From Solwaraspora sp. WMMD792 (GTDB lineage: Bacteria > Actinomycetota > Actinomycetes > Mycobacteriales > Micromonosporaceae), in contig NZ_JARUBH010000009.1 in NCBI RefSeq assembly GCF_029626105.1, positions 5,394,001 to 5,458,000 on the forward strand: 64,000 bases of DNA, written 5' to 3'. Within the stretch, counting starts at the first letter, position 1. Each line of letters begins with the position of its first letter. The notes under the pieces are model-generated. The model searched no databases. It was not told the origin of the DNA and saw only the letters and a program-made list of their open reading frames with translations. The translations under genes and the position numbers were made by a program. Below, piece by piece: positions 8,558 through 17,786 of this stretch.

Positions 8558-8804
8558 GACCGCCCCATCGCCGTCGGCGGCGTGTCCGGCCACGGCTCCG
8601 CCGCTGACCGGAATCGACCGACGACCGAGCATGCGACAGGAGACAAGGCAGGTCACCGCCATAACCCAGAAGATCGATATATGGCAATTTTTCAAAGTTC
8701 CGGATGCCAGACTATCAATCATCGCCGCCAACAGCAATGAGTGACGCGACTTGCGCCACGAGTAGTTGAGCTGTCTGATCGTGAGCCGTGCCAAAATTCG
8801 TTTA
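8558..8804 (-). promoter_or_regulatory. Promoter region of the pseudopeptide operon
   Basis: No gene is present. An unusually AT-rich patch around 8670-8710 (GATATATGGCAATTTTTC) stands out from the surrounding GC-rich DNA. It is the only plausible promoter region for the seven-gene operon. I cannot assign exact -35 and -10 boxes. Confidence 0.45.
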
Positions 8805-9447
8805 CCGGCGGTGACCTGGTGTTTTGAAGATCAGTTCAGGCTGCTCGGTGGTACTCGTTGATCACTCCACCGAGGCGTCTTCGGCGGCGTGTGGGCTTGT
8901 CGATGGGGATGGCGACGGACGGATCATGGTTGGGTGGCCGCTGCTGGCGTCTTGGTGTGGTCGGTGGTTGTTGAAGTGGTCGACGTACTCAGCCGACTAC
9001 GGCGTGCGCGTGGCGCTCGTTGTAGATCAGCATGTGGTCGGTGCACTCGTCGCGGAGGCTGCGTCCCCAGCGTTCGATGAAGCAGTTGGCCTGTGGGGTC
9101 CGGGGTGGGGTCTTGACCACGGTGATGCCCTCGGTTGTCAAGAAATCATCGAAGGCGGTGGTGTACTTGGCGTCGCGGTCGCGGATGAGGAATCGGAGCC
9201 GGTTGGCGCGCTCGCCCAGGTCGAAGGCGAGGTTGCGCTGCGGATCAACAATCCCAGACCGTTGAACAGGCGGATCATCCCCAGGTACAGCAACCGCACG
9301 ACCATACCGACGATCATCGACCCAAGCCGAGAACTCCCAGCTCACAACATGTGCGACGAGTTTTGGCACGGTACACGGATTTCGCGGCTTCCACGAGCCG
9401 CCGAGTTCGTTCACAAGACCTGCGCCACTGTGACCCCAGCCGAACAC
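8805..9447 (-). pseudogene. Truncated integrase-core transposase, right copy
   Basis: The minus strand encodes LRFLIRDRDAKYTTAFDDFL, then TPPRTPQANCFIERWGRSLRDE and CTDHMLIYNERHA. This is the C-terminal part of a DDE integrase-core transposase of the IS3/IS481 kind, with the second Asp and the final Glu of the catalytic triad visible. The N-terminal helix-turn-helix and first Asp are replaced by unrelated sequence, and the C-terminus breaks at about 9000. The outer end (8805-8870) matches the left copy at 1037-1095 in the same orientation. Confidence 0.7.
9377..9413. repeat. Scar repeat shared with 476-514
   Basis: This stretch of about 37 bp matches 476-514, including GCCGAGTTCGTTCAC. With the two transposase ends it makes a second pair of repeats flanking the pseudopeptide operon. 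Confidence 0.5.
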
Positions 9448-9484
9448 CGTGTCCGAGCGGAAGTGTCGCCGTTATCGTTGACCG

Positions 9485-10438
9485 GTGATCGGCAACCTTG
9501 AGAAATTCCAGGGCGAGCTGGCCGCCAGCGGGTTTCCGCCGCTGGTCAACAAGCTGGCCGGGGCCGACTTCCGGGGCCGGATCGCCACCCGAGACCTCGG
9601 GCCGCTGCGACTGGTCTCCCTCGACACGCCCGAGAGCGCCTGCATCGGGCGGAAGCGCGACGCCTCCGACGGCGAGAACCTGGCGATCAAGGTGATGACC
9701 CGGGGCCAGACGCGGATCGAGCAGGGGCGCGGCGACGCCGAACTCGGGCCGGCCGACCTGGTGCTGCTCGATCCCACGCGTACGCTGCGGTTTGAGAGCA
9801 CCGCCTCGGCGCACGTCACCATACTGGTTCCGCGCCGGGAGCTTCGGATTCGGCCCGCGCAGATCGACCGGCTCATTGGCGTACGCATCGACGGCAGTCG
9901 CGGTCCGGGTGCTCTCGTCTCCGTGTTGGCCCGCGAATCCGTACGGTCGGCGACCGAGTTCCGCGAGGCGGAGGCGCTGCGGTCGGCGGCGGCCGTCATC
10001 GAGCTGATCGCGGTCGCACTGGAGGCCCGGCTGGGCGACGAACAACCGGCCCCGGACGAGCGGCTGCGTGACCGGATCGCCGGCTACATCGAGGCCCGGC
10101 TGGCCGATCCCGATCTGTCCCCGCCCGGCATCGCCGCCGCCCACCACATCTCCGTACGCCGGCTGCACAAGCTGTTCGAGGACCAGCCGCTCACCGTCGC
10201 GGCCCTGATCCGTCGCCGCCGCCTGGAGCGCTGCCGCGCCGAGCTGGCCGGGAGCGGACGTACGGTCACCGCCGTGGCCGCCCGGTGGGGATTCTCCGAT
10301 CCCACCCATTTCAGCAAGCTCTTCAAGACGACGTACGGCTACAACGCCCGCGCACTCGTAACCAACAACCGTGCACGCACGACCAGGACGGGCACGGCCG
10401 GTCCGGAACAGGATGGTGGTCACCAAGGCAGTCGATAG
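9485..10438 (+). CDS. AraC-family transcriptional regulator
   Basis: This 317-residue regulator has an N-terminal cupin-like sensing domain of the AraC-binding-like type and a C-terminal AraC helix-turn-helix pair: ISVRRLHKLFEDQPLTVAALI and VAARWGFSDPTHFSKLFKTTYG. A basic tail of about 25 residues follows. GTG start at 9485. The stop lies 2 bp before the cupin gene, so the regulator probably controls the cupin/oxidoreductase pair. It resembles the AraC protein at 44.7 kb in architecture. Confidence 0.85.
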   Translation: MIGNLEKFQGELAASGFPPLVNKLAGADFRGRIATRDLGPLRLVSLDTPESACIGRKRDASDGENLAIKVMTRGQTRIEQGRGDAELGPADLVLLDPTRTLRFESTASAHVTILVPRRELRIRPAQIDRLIGVRIDGSRGPGALVSVLARESVRSATEFREAEALRSAAAVIELIAVALEARLGDEQPAPDERLRDRIAGYIEARLADPDLSPPGIAAAHHISVRRLHKLFEDQPLTVAALIRRRRLERCRAELAGSGRTVTAVAARWGFSDPTHFSKLFKTTYGYNARALVTNNRARTTRTGTAGPEQDGGHQGSR

Positions 10439-10440
10439 CA

Positions 10441-10914
10441 ATGGAGAAAGTCGTGGCGAAGGTAAACATCGTCCGCCCCGGCGAGGGCGAGATCCTCGGC
10501 AGCGGGGCGCAGCAGATCCGCATCCTGGAGAACGGCGAGCACACCGACCACCGGCTGGGGTTCGCCGAGGTCACCATTGCGCCGGGCACCCCGAGCCCGT
10601 TGCAGCACCGCCACGCCCAGCACGACGAGGGCTTCTACGTGCTGGCGGGAACGTTCCGGTTCACCGTCGGCGAGGAGCAGTACGACGCCGGGCCGGGCAC
10701 CTGGGTCATCGTGCCGACCGGGGCGCCGCACACGTTCGCCAACGTCGGCGACGAAAACGCGGTCATGCTGAACACGTTCACGCCAGACCTGTACGTGCAG
10801 TACTTCCGCGACTTCAAGGCCATGATCGACTCCGGGCAGCCGGTCAACGCCGAGACCATGAAACCGCTGTGGGAGAACTACGCCACCGAGATCTCGGACG
10901 AGTACGCCTCGTGA
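10441..10914 (+). CDS. Small cupin-domain protein
   Basis: The 157-residue protein has one cupin barrel. Motif 1 is visible as HRHAQHDEGFYVLAGTFRF (metal-binding His, His and Glu) and motif 2 around GTWVIVPTGAPHTFANVG. Such quercetinase-like cupins bind a metal and may act as a dioxygenase or isomerase; the substrate is not evident. It is the middle gene of a three-gene operon, and its stop overlaps the GTG of the next gene (GTGA). Confidence 0.8.
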   Translation: MEKVVAKVNIVRPGEGEILGSGAQQIRILENGEHTDHRLGFAEVTIAPGTPSPLQHRHAQHDEGFYVLAGTFRFTVGEEQYDAGPGTWVIVPTGAPHTFANVGDENAVMLNTFTPDLYVQYFRDFKAMIDSGQPVNAETMKPLWENYATEISDEYAS

Positions 10915-11825
10915 AGCGCCTTCAGTACGACCGCTACGGCGGCCCGGAGGTGATGCGGCTCGCGGAGTTCGAGCCAGCGCGCCCGGGTCCGAATGAGATT
11001 CTCGTCCGCGTCCGGGCAGCGGCTTCCAACGCGCTGGACTGGAAGATGCGCAACGGCGAGATGAAGCTGATGACCGGTCGCTCGTTCCCCCGGGCGATGG
11101 GGCACGACTTCGCCGGAGTCGTCGAGGCGGTCGGCACCGACGTCACCCGCCTGAAGGTCGGCGACGCGGTACTCGGCGCGGCTCGGTTCCGGCAGGCGGG
11201 GGCGTTCGCCGAGATGGTGACGGTCCCGGAGAGCGCGGTCGTGCTCAAGCCGGTGGACCTTTCGTACGAGCAGGCCGCCGTGCTGCCGACCGTGGGCGTG
11301 ACCGCCTACCAGGCCACGGCGGAGGTCCGTCCCGGGCAGGCGGTCTTCGTCAACGGCTGCCTGGGCGGGGTGGGTCGGGCCGCCGTCCAGTTCGTTCGGG
11401 CGCGGGGAGCCTCAGTCTCCGGCAGCTGCCGCGACGCCGCGGCCGACGAGGCCCGCGAGCTGGGCGTCGACCCGGTCGTGGGTTTCGGCTTCGACCCGGC
11501 CGCCCTGGCCAATCGGTTCGATCTCGTCTTCGACACGCCCGGCCTGCTTCCCTTCGCCACGGCCCGAACGCTGCTGAAGCCCGGCGGAACCATCGTCGAC
11601 ATCGTCCCGACCTCGGCGAAAATGATCAGGAGCGTCCTGCCCGGCCCGTTCCGGGTCATGACAGGCCGGCTGGTGACCGCCCATTTGGAGGAGGTGGCCC
11701 GGACCCTGCGCCTGCCCATCGCCCGTACGGTCCCGTTGGTCGAGGCGATTCCCGCCCTGACCGAGCTGGAGCGCGACCAGCGCCCGAAGGGCGGCAAACT
11801 GGTCATCACCATGGCCGGAAGCTGA
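10911..11825 (+). CDS. NAD(P)-dependent alcohol dehydrogenase/quinone oxidoreductase
   Basis: This medium-chain reductase of about 304 residues starts KRLQYDRYGGPEVMRLAEFEPARPGPNEILVRV (first 20 shown in part by family logic) and has the catalytic-domain block SNALDWKMRNGEMK. The Rossmann glycine motif is VNGCLGGVGRAAVQ. It lacks the zinc-site residues of true alcohol dehydrogenases. GTG 10911 overlaps the cupin stop, which points to translational coupling. It probably detoxifies or reduces an enone or quinone handled with the cupin protein; no substrate is shown by the sequence. Confidence 0.82.
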   Translation: MKRLQYDRYGGPEVMRLAEFEPARPGPNEILVRVRAAASNALDWKMRNGEMKLMTGRSFPRAMGHDFAGVVEAVGTDVTRLKVGDAVLGAARFRQAGAFAEMVTVPESAVVLKPVDLSYEQAAVLPTVGVTAYQATAEVRPGQAVFVNGCLGGVGRAAVQFVRARGASVSGSCRDAAADEARELGVDPVVGFGFDPAALANRFDLVFDTPGLLPFATARTLLKPGGTIVDIVPTSAKMIRSVLPGPFRVMTGRLVTAHLEEVARTLRLPIARTVPLVEAIPALTELERDQRPKGGKLVITMAGS

Positions 11826-11983
11826 ACCGGGCCGAGCTACTTGCAGTCCGGGCCTGAGGTGGCGAGGCGCTACCGGAAGGCGGTCGTTGCAGGCACCAGC
11901 CTTGATACGTGGCCGGCCGGCCGAGGTCGAGAGGCTTGGGGCGAGTACCGACAATGTTCGCTGGCTGCTGTCGGCGTGGGTGG

Positions 11984-12487
11984 TCAGCCCTGGTGGCGGG
12001 GCCTGCCCTTGAGTCGACGGCTGAACTCCCGGGCGATCTCCCGGTCCGCCTCCCGTTCGGCGATGGCCTGCCGTTTGTCGAAACTGCGCCGGCCCTTCGC
12101 GAGGCCGAGTTCGACCTTCGCCCAACCGTTCTCGAAGTACAGCGACAGCGGTACGAGCGTCAGGCCGCCCTCTCGGAGGCGTTCCAGGATCCGATCGATC
12201 TCCACCCGACGCAGGAGCAGCTTCCGGGTACGCCGGGGCTGGTGGTTCGTCCAACTCCCGAAGCCGTACTCGGCGATGTGCAACCCGTGCAGCATGATTT
12301 CGCGGTCCCTTTGCTGCGCGAAGGCGTCCACCAGCGACACCCGACCGGCCCGCAACGACTTCACCTCGGTGCCCACCAGAACTATCCCCGCCTCGTAGGT
12401 GCGCAGGATCTGGTAATCGTGCCGCGCCCTCTTGTTGGTGGCCACCAGCAGGTGACCGCCCTCGCCGGACCTACCCATGGAAACCAT
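11984..12487 (-). CDS. smpB: SsrA-binding protein SmpB
   Basis: The 167-residue protein matches SmpB over its length: [52 protein letters not shown] and [20 protein letters not shown], then a basic tail that in the family inserts into the ribosomal mRNA path. SmpB delivers tmRNA to stalled ribosomes. Its usual neighbours (ftsE, ftsX, ssrA) are absent, and it lies among accessory genes, which suggests a second, mobile copy. I see no tmRNA around it. ATG 12487 is annotated; ATG 12478 is also possible. Confidence 0.9.
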   Translation of the reverse strand: MVSMGRSGEGGHLLVATNKRARHDYQILRTYEAGIVLVGTEVKSLRAGRVSLVDAFAQQRDREIMLHGLHIAEYGFGSWTNHQPRRTRKLLLRRVEIDRILERLREGGLTLVPLSLYFENGWAKVELGLAKGRRSFDKRQAIAEREADREIAREFSRRLKGRPRHQG

Positions 12488-12604
12488 CACCTCGCTGCGG
12501 CGCCTCCCCACAAGGGTATCGGGGCGCGGTATGAAGCAGGCTCGACGCAAGAATCCGGACCCAGGTACGCATCGAATGTCGTACCCGGCGGGCACCATGA
12601 CCCT

Positions 12605-13018
12605 ATGGCTGCCCCCGCCCTGGATCCGGAGCACGTCCGGCAACAGACCCTGTCGTTGCGTGAGGCCCGCACCCGGCTGGCCCAACTCGTCGCGCTCGCC
12701 GAGTTGACCGACACCGTCACGGTGATCGAGCACGACCGCGACGCCCGCCCCGTCGCCGCCATCGTGCCGGCGGCCGCCGCGCGCAGCGTCGCGCAGGCAC
12801 GCGCCGATGCGGGGCGGATCGCCGAGGTCACCGCTGGCTGGGCGCACCGGTTGGAGCAGACGCGACAGCGCAGCGCCCGCCAGCACGCCAACAACCTGCG
12901 GGTGCTGACCGACGCCCTCGCGGAGGTCTGGGCCGAGCTTGACCGGCGGATCCCGTCGGCCAGCGACCCGGCGCTGGCGCGGCTGCGGGCCGCGCACATG
13001 GACCTGCTGCGGCGATGA
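12605..13018 (+). CDS. Small hypothetical protein, antitoxin-like N-terminus
   Basis: This 137-residue protein begins with [16 protein letters not shown] followed by [19 protein letters not shown], which resembles the DNA-binding N-terminus of Phd/YefM-type antitoxins. The rest is helical and charged ([20 protein letters not shown]). It is divergent from smpB with a gap of 117 bp. No toxin gene follows; downstream is about 470 bp without a convincing gene. The antitoxin reading is a suggestion only. Confidence 0.6.
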   Translation: MAAPALDPEHVRQQTLSLREARTRLAQLVALAELTDTVTVIEHDRDARPVAAIVPAAAARSVAQARADAGRIAEVTAGWAHRLEQTRQRSARQHANNLRVLTDALAEVWAELDRRIPSASDPALARLRAAHMDLLRR

Positions 13019-13489
13019 AACGCGTTGGCGGGGTCGCTGGGCGGGCCAGTCCCTGCTACGGGAGAAGAAATGCGGCCACCCCCATTATCCGGACACGAGC
13101 CGCAGGGTCGTGGCGTTGAGTCTCGGGTCCAGCGGCGCAACACCAAGGCCTTCGCGCACGATTAGCTGATCCGGGCGCTGCGACACGCGGGGAACTTGAA
13201 GTCGCAGTGGGCTTGTGACCTGGTCGGTGGGCAGGTCGCTGACGAGGTAATCGCACTTTCCCACGACCGCCAGCAACCCCCCTTCCCGACCTCCGCTCCC
13301 GTCACCCTGGCCGCAGACCCACCCCGAGAGGCGTCGACCGTGTTGCCTGCCTGTTGGCCTATGCCTCAAGCAGCAACTTGATCCGGAAAGAGCCGACACG
13401 GCGCACCGTGCGCGGTGCCCTGCCTGGCAGCGCCGGACGACGAGGGATGGCTGCGTCTACTGGGCCTGCGCGGCGACGTTGGCGGGCGC
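13019..13489. other. Stretch without a supported gene
   Basis: Short frames on both strands show no family signature, no start signal and mixed codon bias. A fragment reading RALRHAGNLKSQWACDLVGG on the plus strand could be gene debris. No tmRNA ends and no clear hairpin are visible. Confidence 0.4.
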
Positions 13490-14119
13490 TCACGTCGGGT
13501 CACGGTGAGGTGAATCCTCCTGACCAGTGGCCGATCCAGCGGAACTACCTGGCCGGCGGGGTACGACCAAGGCGATGATCTGCTCGGCCGCGGCGTCGGT
13601 GCGGGCACGGTCACCGGTGAGGTACCGGTCGTGGGCGATCCCGCGCAGCCCGCTGACCAGGGCGGTGGCGCGGGCCTGGGCCTGGGCGGTGCTGAGGCCG
13701 GCCCGTCGCAGGGCGTGGGCCACCGGTTTGACCCATGCGTGGATGGCGGCGGCGGCCAGAGCGCCGTACTGGTCTGGTTGGGTCAGCGCCAGGCCCATCA
13801 CCTCGAGCAGCAGCCGCACCCGTGGCTCCTGCTCGCCGCCGCACATGTCCTGCCAGACCATGCGGGCAAGCGCAGTCAACGACTCTGCGCCTTCGCCCGC
13901 CGAATCCATCAGTGCCTCGATGTCCGGGCGCACGGCGGCCAGCGCCTGCGTGACGAGTTGCTCCTTGGTCCCGAAGTAGTGCACGAGCATGCGCGAGCTG
14001 GTGCTCAGCGCCGCCGCGAGCGGTCGCAGGGACAGGTCGGCGAGACCGTGTTCGACGAGGTAGTCGAAGGTCTGGCGCAGCAGTTCGGCGCGCTTGGCGG
14101 CATCGGCGGGTCGGGCCAC
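13490..14119 (-). CDS. TetR-family transcriptional regulator
   Basis: The protein of about 209 residues has a TetR N-terminal helix-turn-helix: AAKRAELLRQTFDYLVEHGLADLSLRPLA and TSSRMLVHYFGTKEQLV (shown in part). A helical ligand-binding domain of about 140 residues follows. GTG 14119 is chosen because an operator-like palindrome lies at 14127-14146, just upstream; the ATG at 14161 would put the operator inside the gene. It is divergent from the darcynin gene and probably represses it and itself. Confidence 0.82.
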   Translation of the reverse strand: MARPADAAKRAELLRQTFDYLVEHGLADLSLRPLAAALSTSSRMLVHYFGTKEQLVTQALAAVRPDIEALMDSAGEGAESLTALARMVWQDMCGGEQEPRVRLLLEVMGLALTQPDQYGALAAAAIHAWVKPVAHALRRAGLSTAQAQARATALVSGLRGIAHDRYLTGDRARTDAAAEQIIALVVPRRPGSSAGSATGQEDSPHRDPT

Positions 14120-14126
14120 GGGTTTG

Positions 14127-14146
14127 ACTGTACCACTCGCTACAGT
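14127..14146. promoter_or_regulatory. Probable TetR operator between divergent genes
   Basis: Perfect 6-bp arms ACTGTA and TACAGT are separated by 8 bp. The site is 7 bp from the proposed TetR start and 13 bp from the darcynin start, so a bound repressor could block both genes. Confidence 0.55.
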
Positions 14147-14159
14147 TATTGTCCCAGGC

Positions 14160-14504
14160 ATGCCTGAAGCACTTGCTACAAGAACCGCTCGGTGGGTAGT
14201 CGTCGTCGAGCTGACGGCACTGCCGGCCTGGCTGGCTCTCGACCGGCCCACGCGTGAGTCCACCGTGGAACGCGAGGTCCACCCGGTGCTCGCGTCGGCG
14301 CCGGAGGTCGACGTTCACTGGCTCGACGTGGAGTCCTTCACGGCCAGCTGCAGCGATGTCCTGCTCGCGCAGACACCCGATTTGCTGAGCTGGAACCGGC
14401 TGTGGGAGCGGATTCGCGACACGCCGATGTTCACGGTGCCGTACTTCCGGGTCGAGCGAATCCTGCCGGGCCTGGTCGAGGGGTACCGGGACGTGACCCG
14501 ATGA
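14160..14504 (+). CDS. Darcynin-family protein
   Basis: The 114-residue protein shows the hallmark block of darcynin proteins: LLAQTPDLLSWNRLWERIRDTPMFTVPYF, here with a preceding VVVVELTALPAWLAL strand (the family block spans residues about 73-101). The family is a small alpha/beta dimeric-barrel-like fold with no established activity. It is divergently transcribed from the TetR regulator and probably controlled by it. ATG at 14160; the leader is very short if the operator overlaps its promoter. Confidence 0.8.
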   Translation: MPEALATRTARWVVVVELTALPAWLALDRPTRESTVEREVHPVLASAPEVDVHWLDVESFTASCSDVLLAQTPDLLSWNRLWERIRDTPMFTVPYFRVERILPGLVEGYRDVTR

Positions 14505-14574
14505 GGCGATGGCCGCATCGGCGTTCGAGGTCGACACAAACCTGCTGCACGTCTGGCCGGTGCCCAGCGACTCG

Positions 14575-14602
14575 CTAATCCTGGTCTCAGGTTGGTCGGG
14601 GA
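14575..14602 (+). promoter_or_regulatory. Envelope-regulon motif, copy upstream of the response regulator
   Basis: CTAATCCTGGTCTCAGGTTGG and the following bases match the 28-bp motif found at 20.4, 22.1, 24.8 and 25.0 kb, most clearly in the core CTCAGGTT. It ends 38 bp before the response-regulator start, so autoregulation is likely. This is the most diverged of the five copies. Confidence 0.45.
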
Positions 14603-14639
14603 CAATGAGCGGCGAAAGCATCGGCTGGTAGGGGGCGAC

Positions 14640-15332
14640 GTGCGGATCATGATTGCGGATGATGACGTGGCTATCCGTGAATCGCTGGAGCGGGTGCTCC
14701 GGGTCGAGGGTTACGACACCAGCACGGTCGCCAACGGTCTTGCCGTGCTCGACGGGGTCGGTGGGGCCGGCGGTGAGACGCTGGATCTGCTCATCCTCGA
14801 CGTGATGATGCCCCGCCTCGGCGGGTTGGAGACCTGCCGGCGGTTGCGGGCGGCGGGTCGGGATCTGCCGGTGCTGATGTTGACCGCTCGGGATCAGGTC
14901 TCCGACCGGGTCGCGGGGCTGGACGCGGGTGCCGACGACTATCTGCCCAAGCCGTTCGCCACCGAGGAGTTGCTGGCCCGGGTGCGGGCCCTGTTGCGCC
15001 GGCGTACGCCGATCGACGGGGAGTCACAGGTCCTGTCGTTCGCCGACGTCCGGCTCGATCCCGACAGGTTTGAGGCGTGGCGTGGCGGGCGGGCGCTGCG
15101 CCTGACCCGGACCGAGTTCTCCCTCCTACAGGTCCTTGTACGCAACGCGACCCGAGTGTTGACCCGCGAAGCGCTGTTCGAGGCGATCTGGGGCTTCGAC
15201 ATGAGCGCCACCGCCAACAACCTCCAGGTATATGTGAGCTACCTGCGCCGCAAGATGGAGGCCGAGGGTGAGCCACGATTGATCTACACGCTGCGCGGCC
15301 TGGGATACACGTTGCGGGAGACTCCTCCGTGA
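14640..15332 (+). CDS. OmpR/PhoB-type response regulator
   Basis: This 230-residue regulator has a receiver domain with the acidic pair in IADDDV and phospho-acceptor D54 in LILDVMMP. A winged-helix domain with [15 protein letters not shown] and [14 protein letters not shown] follows. GTG 14640 is preceded by AGGGGG at 5-nt spacing. The stop overlaps the sensor-kinase start, so the two form one operon. By position and by the shared upstream motif, it probably controls the downstream envelope genes and itself. Confidence 0.9.
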   Translation: MRIMIADDDVAIRESLERVLRVEGYDTSTVANGLAVLDGVGGAGGETLDLLILDVMMPRLGGLETCRRLRAAGRDLPVLMLTARDQVSDRVAGLDAGADDYLPKPFATEELLARVRALLRRRTPIDGESQVLSFADVRLDPDRFEAWRGGRALRLTRTEFSLLQVLVRNATRVLTREALFEAIWGFDMSATANNLQVYVSYLRRKMEAEGEPRLIYTLRGLGYTLRETPP

Positions 15333-16780
15333 GTAGGCACGCGGCCCGGGAACCGCGTCGGCTGACCCGATGGTGGCGCCGGCGGTCCCTGCGGACCAGG
15401 CTGACGGTGATCGCGGCGACGGCCATCGCCGTCAGCGTGTTCATGGCCTTCCAGGTAGCCAGCGAACTGCTGGACTGGCAGCTGCGGGACACCGCCGAGA
15501 ATCAGCTACGCTCCGATGCCCGCGTCGTGGCGACGAACGCGGAGCGCGCCGGTCTGGCGCAGGTACCGCTATCGCCGTACCCCGGATCCGGTCAGCTGGT
15601 GCGGGTCATCCTGCCCGACGGGTCGACCCGGACGCCGGCCGGCCAACCCGCGCTGCCCCCGGTCAGCGAGCACGCCGGGCTCGTAGCGCAGGGCGGCTTG
15701 GCCGACCTGATGGAGTCGGACGACAGCGACGAGGACGGCTACCTCGTCTACACGCTGCGGGCGGGCGACGGCGCGGTCCAGGTGGCCCGCGTCGTCGACG
15801 ACAGCCCGGTCAACCAGTTCGGGTTCGGTATGCTGCTGATCGGACTGCTCTGCGTGGTCGGCGGCGCCCTTGTCGGGCGGGCCGTGGCGCGGACCGGGTT
15901 GGCACCGATCGACCGGCTGACCGCCGCCGCGGAACGTGTCGCGCACACCCAGGATCTCGACGCCCACATTCCGGATGAAGGCGGTGGGGAGATCCGGCGG
16001 CTGATCCAGTCGATCAACGACATGCTCGCCGCGCTCCGGGACTCCAGGCAGGCCCAGCGGCTGCTCGCCGAGGACGCCGCCCACGAGCTCAAGACCCCGC
16101 TCACCAGCCTGCGCCTCAACGTCGAGCTGCTGATCCGGGTCGATCGGCGCGGCACCCTGGACAGCGCACTGCCGGCGGAGAGCCGGACCCGGCTGCTCAA
16201 CGATCTCGGCGCCCAGGTGGCCGAGTTGAGCACCCTCGCCGCCGAGTTGACCGACCTGGCGCGCGGCGACGTCAGCGACGAGAGCACCGAGCTGCTCGAT
16301 CTCGCCGACGTGGTGGTGGCCGCCGCGACCCGGGCGCGTTCCCGCATGCCCGACGTCGAGGTCGCGCTCGACGTGACCTCCGTGTGGGTGAGCGGCCGTC
16401 CCGCTGCGCTCCAGCGGGCGGTGCTCAACCTCATCGACAACGCCGGCAAGTGGTCCCCTGCGGACCAGCCGGTCCAGGTCCGGCTCCGGGCCGAGGGCGC
16501 GTCGGCGGTGCTCGAGGTCGACGACGCCGGGCCGGGCATCGACGCCGCCGACGTACCGCGGGTGTTCGACCGGTTCTACCGTGCCGACAGCGCCCGGGCG
16601 TTGCCGGGATCCGGTCTGGGGCTGTCGATCGTGCAGCGGGTCGTTGACGCCCATGGCGGCCGGGCCACCGTCGCCCGCTCCGCACGCGGTGGCGCGCTAC
16701 TTCGGGTCGACCTTCCGGTTGCAGCCCTGCCCGCCCCGATCGCGCGGCTCACCGCCGGGGAGGACACCGCGGTACGTTGA
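15329..16780 (+). CDS. Membrane sensor histidine kinase
   Basis: The 483-residue kinase has a first membrane segment at about residues 23-43, a periplasmic loop to about 163, and a second segment at about 165-185. A HAMP domain follows, then the phospho-acceptor H252 in [13 protein letters not shown]. The ATPase domain has N box [10 protein letters not shown]1 VDDAGPGID and G2 GSGLGLSIV. It is coupled to the response regulator by overlap (GTGA). The C-terminal residues border an MMPL-gene remnant on the other strand, but the kinase itself looks whole. Confidence 0.9.
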   Translation: MSRHAAREPRRLTRWWRRRSLRTRLTVIAATAIAVSVFMAFQVASELLDWQLRDTAENQLRSDARVVATNAERAGLAQVPLSPYPGSGQLVRVILPDGSTRTPAGQPALPPVSEHAGLVAQGGLADLMESDDSDEDGYLVYTLRAGDGAVQVARVVDDSPVNQFGFGMLLIGLLCVVGGALVGRAVARTGLAPIDRLTAAAERVAHTQDLDAHIPDEGGGEIRRLIQSINDMLAALRDSRQAQRLLAEDAAHELKTPLTSLRLNVELLIRVDRRGTLDSALPAESRTRLLNDLGAQVAELSTLAAELTDLARGDVSDESTELLDLADVVVAAATRARSRMPDVEVALDVTSVWVSGRPAALQRAVLNLIDNAGKWSPADQPVQVRLRAEGASAVLEVDDAGPGIDAADVPRVFDRFYRADSARALPGSGLGLSIVQRVVDAHGGRATVARSARGGALLRVDLPVAALPAPIARLTAGEDTAVR

Positions 16781-17230
16781 CCCGCCCACGGTCTCCTCCC
16801 GGGCGGCCCGGCTGGCCAGGAAGATGTTGTAGTCGACGCAAAGCGCCGTCAGGAACACCCGCTGCCGCCGAAGGAGAGCGAGCAGCAGCGGGATCACCAG
16901 CTACCCGTCGCGGCTGGGGTCACCTCGGTGTCGAGGTTCTCCGCATTCGGCCCGCCGACGCAGGAATTGGTCCTGTTCCCGCAGTGCGCCGGTGTTGCCG
17001 GCCAGCCCGATGGCGAGCACGCCGAGGATTCCGAGCGAGCTGAGCGTCGCCACCCACCGGCGGCGGCTGATGGCGGCGCTATGCCGTCCGCACAGCCCTG
17101 GCCTCTCCTCCACGGCCCTGCTGAACCGCAGGATGGCCGGCAGACTCCGCCTGCCAAGCACCACGAGCACCGCTGGGAACAGCGTCAGCATGGCCACCAG
17201 CGCGCATCGGATGCTGGCAGCGCCACACGT
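16760..17230 (-). pseudogene. Decayed MMPL-family transporter gene
   Basis: Scattered minus-strand frames match separate parts of an MMPL transporter in the right order. At about 17130-17197 is MLTLFPAVLVVLGRR, in the middle is GLAGNTGALREQDQF, and at about 16790-16890 is TALCVDYNIFLASRAREE-like sequence with a frame change. Large internal parts are missing and no frame spans the pieces. MMPL proteins export lipids or drugs, so this was probably once part of the envelope gene group. Confidence 0.6.
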
Positions 17231-17786
17231 AGCGGAACAGTTCGCCGAGCGCGGTGATGGACAGGGCGAGACCGAGGCCGAGGGCCAGGCCCAGCGTCGG
17301 GTTGGATTCGAAGGCGGCGCCGCCGAGGTAGCCGATCAGGCCGGAATAGCCGGCCCAGGTGACGGCGGCGATGGCGGTGAACAGGGTGAAGCGGGCAAGC
17401 GGGTAGCCGGTGGCACCGCTGGCGGTCACGATCGCGGTGCGACCGCCGGGGACGAACCGGCCCGCGATGATCAGGGCGCCGCCCCGGCGGTGCAGGTGCG
17501 GGGCGATCCTGTCGGCGGCGCGGATCAGGCGGCCGCCCGGACTGCGCTCGCGCAACAAGCGCCCGATGAGGTAGCCGATGTGATCACCGACAAAGGCGCC
17601 CAGCGCGGCGAACACGATGATCAGCGGAAGCGACGGGATGCCCGACACGGCGAAGACCGCCGCCGCGATGACGACCGACTCCGACGGCAGAAACGGCAGG
17701 AACGCGTCGAGGAGCGCCAGTGTGAGGATCGCCAGATAGATGACCGGAGAGGCCATCGCGTTCTCGATCATGGCCATCAGGTCCAT
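17079..17786 (-). CDS. DedA-family membrane protein (VTT domain)
   Basis: This protein of 235 residues carries the DedA/VTT pattern: ALLDAFLPFLPSESVVIAAA, GDHIGYLIGR and ARFVPGGRT-like RFVPGGRTAIVTASG, with about five membrane segments. DedA proteins flip undecaprenyl phosphate or other lipids. After ALGELFRYVWR the frame continues about 50 residues into the MMPL debris, so the original C-terminus is lost and replaced by read-through sequence. It overlaps DUF998 by 10 bp. Confidence 0.8.
   Translation of the reverse strand: MDLMAMIENAMASPVIYLAILTLALLDAFLPFLPSESVVIAAAVFAVSGIPSLPLIIVFAALGAFVGDHIGYLIGRLLRERSPGGRLIRAADRIAPHLHRRGGALIIAGRFVPGGRTAIVTASGATGYPLARFTLFTAIAAVTWAGYSGLIGYLGGAAFESNPTLGLALGLGLALSITALGELFRYVWRCQHPMRAGGHADAVPSGARGAWQAESAGHPAVQQGRGGEARAVRTA

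Noticed and set aside
13019-13489. A tmRNA gene near smpB
   Set aside because: I see neither the conserved 5' and 3' tRNA-like ends nor a tag-peptide frame in this stretch.
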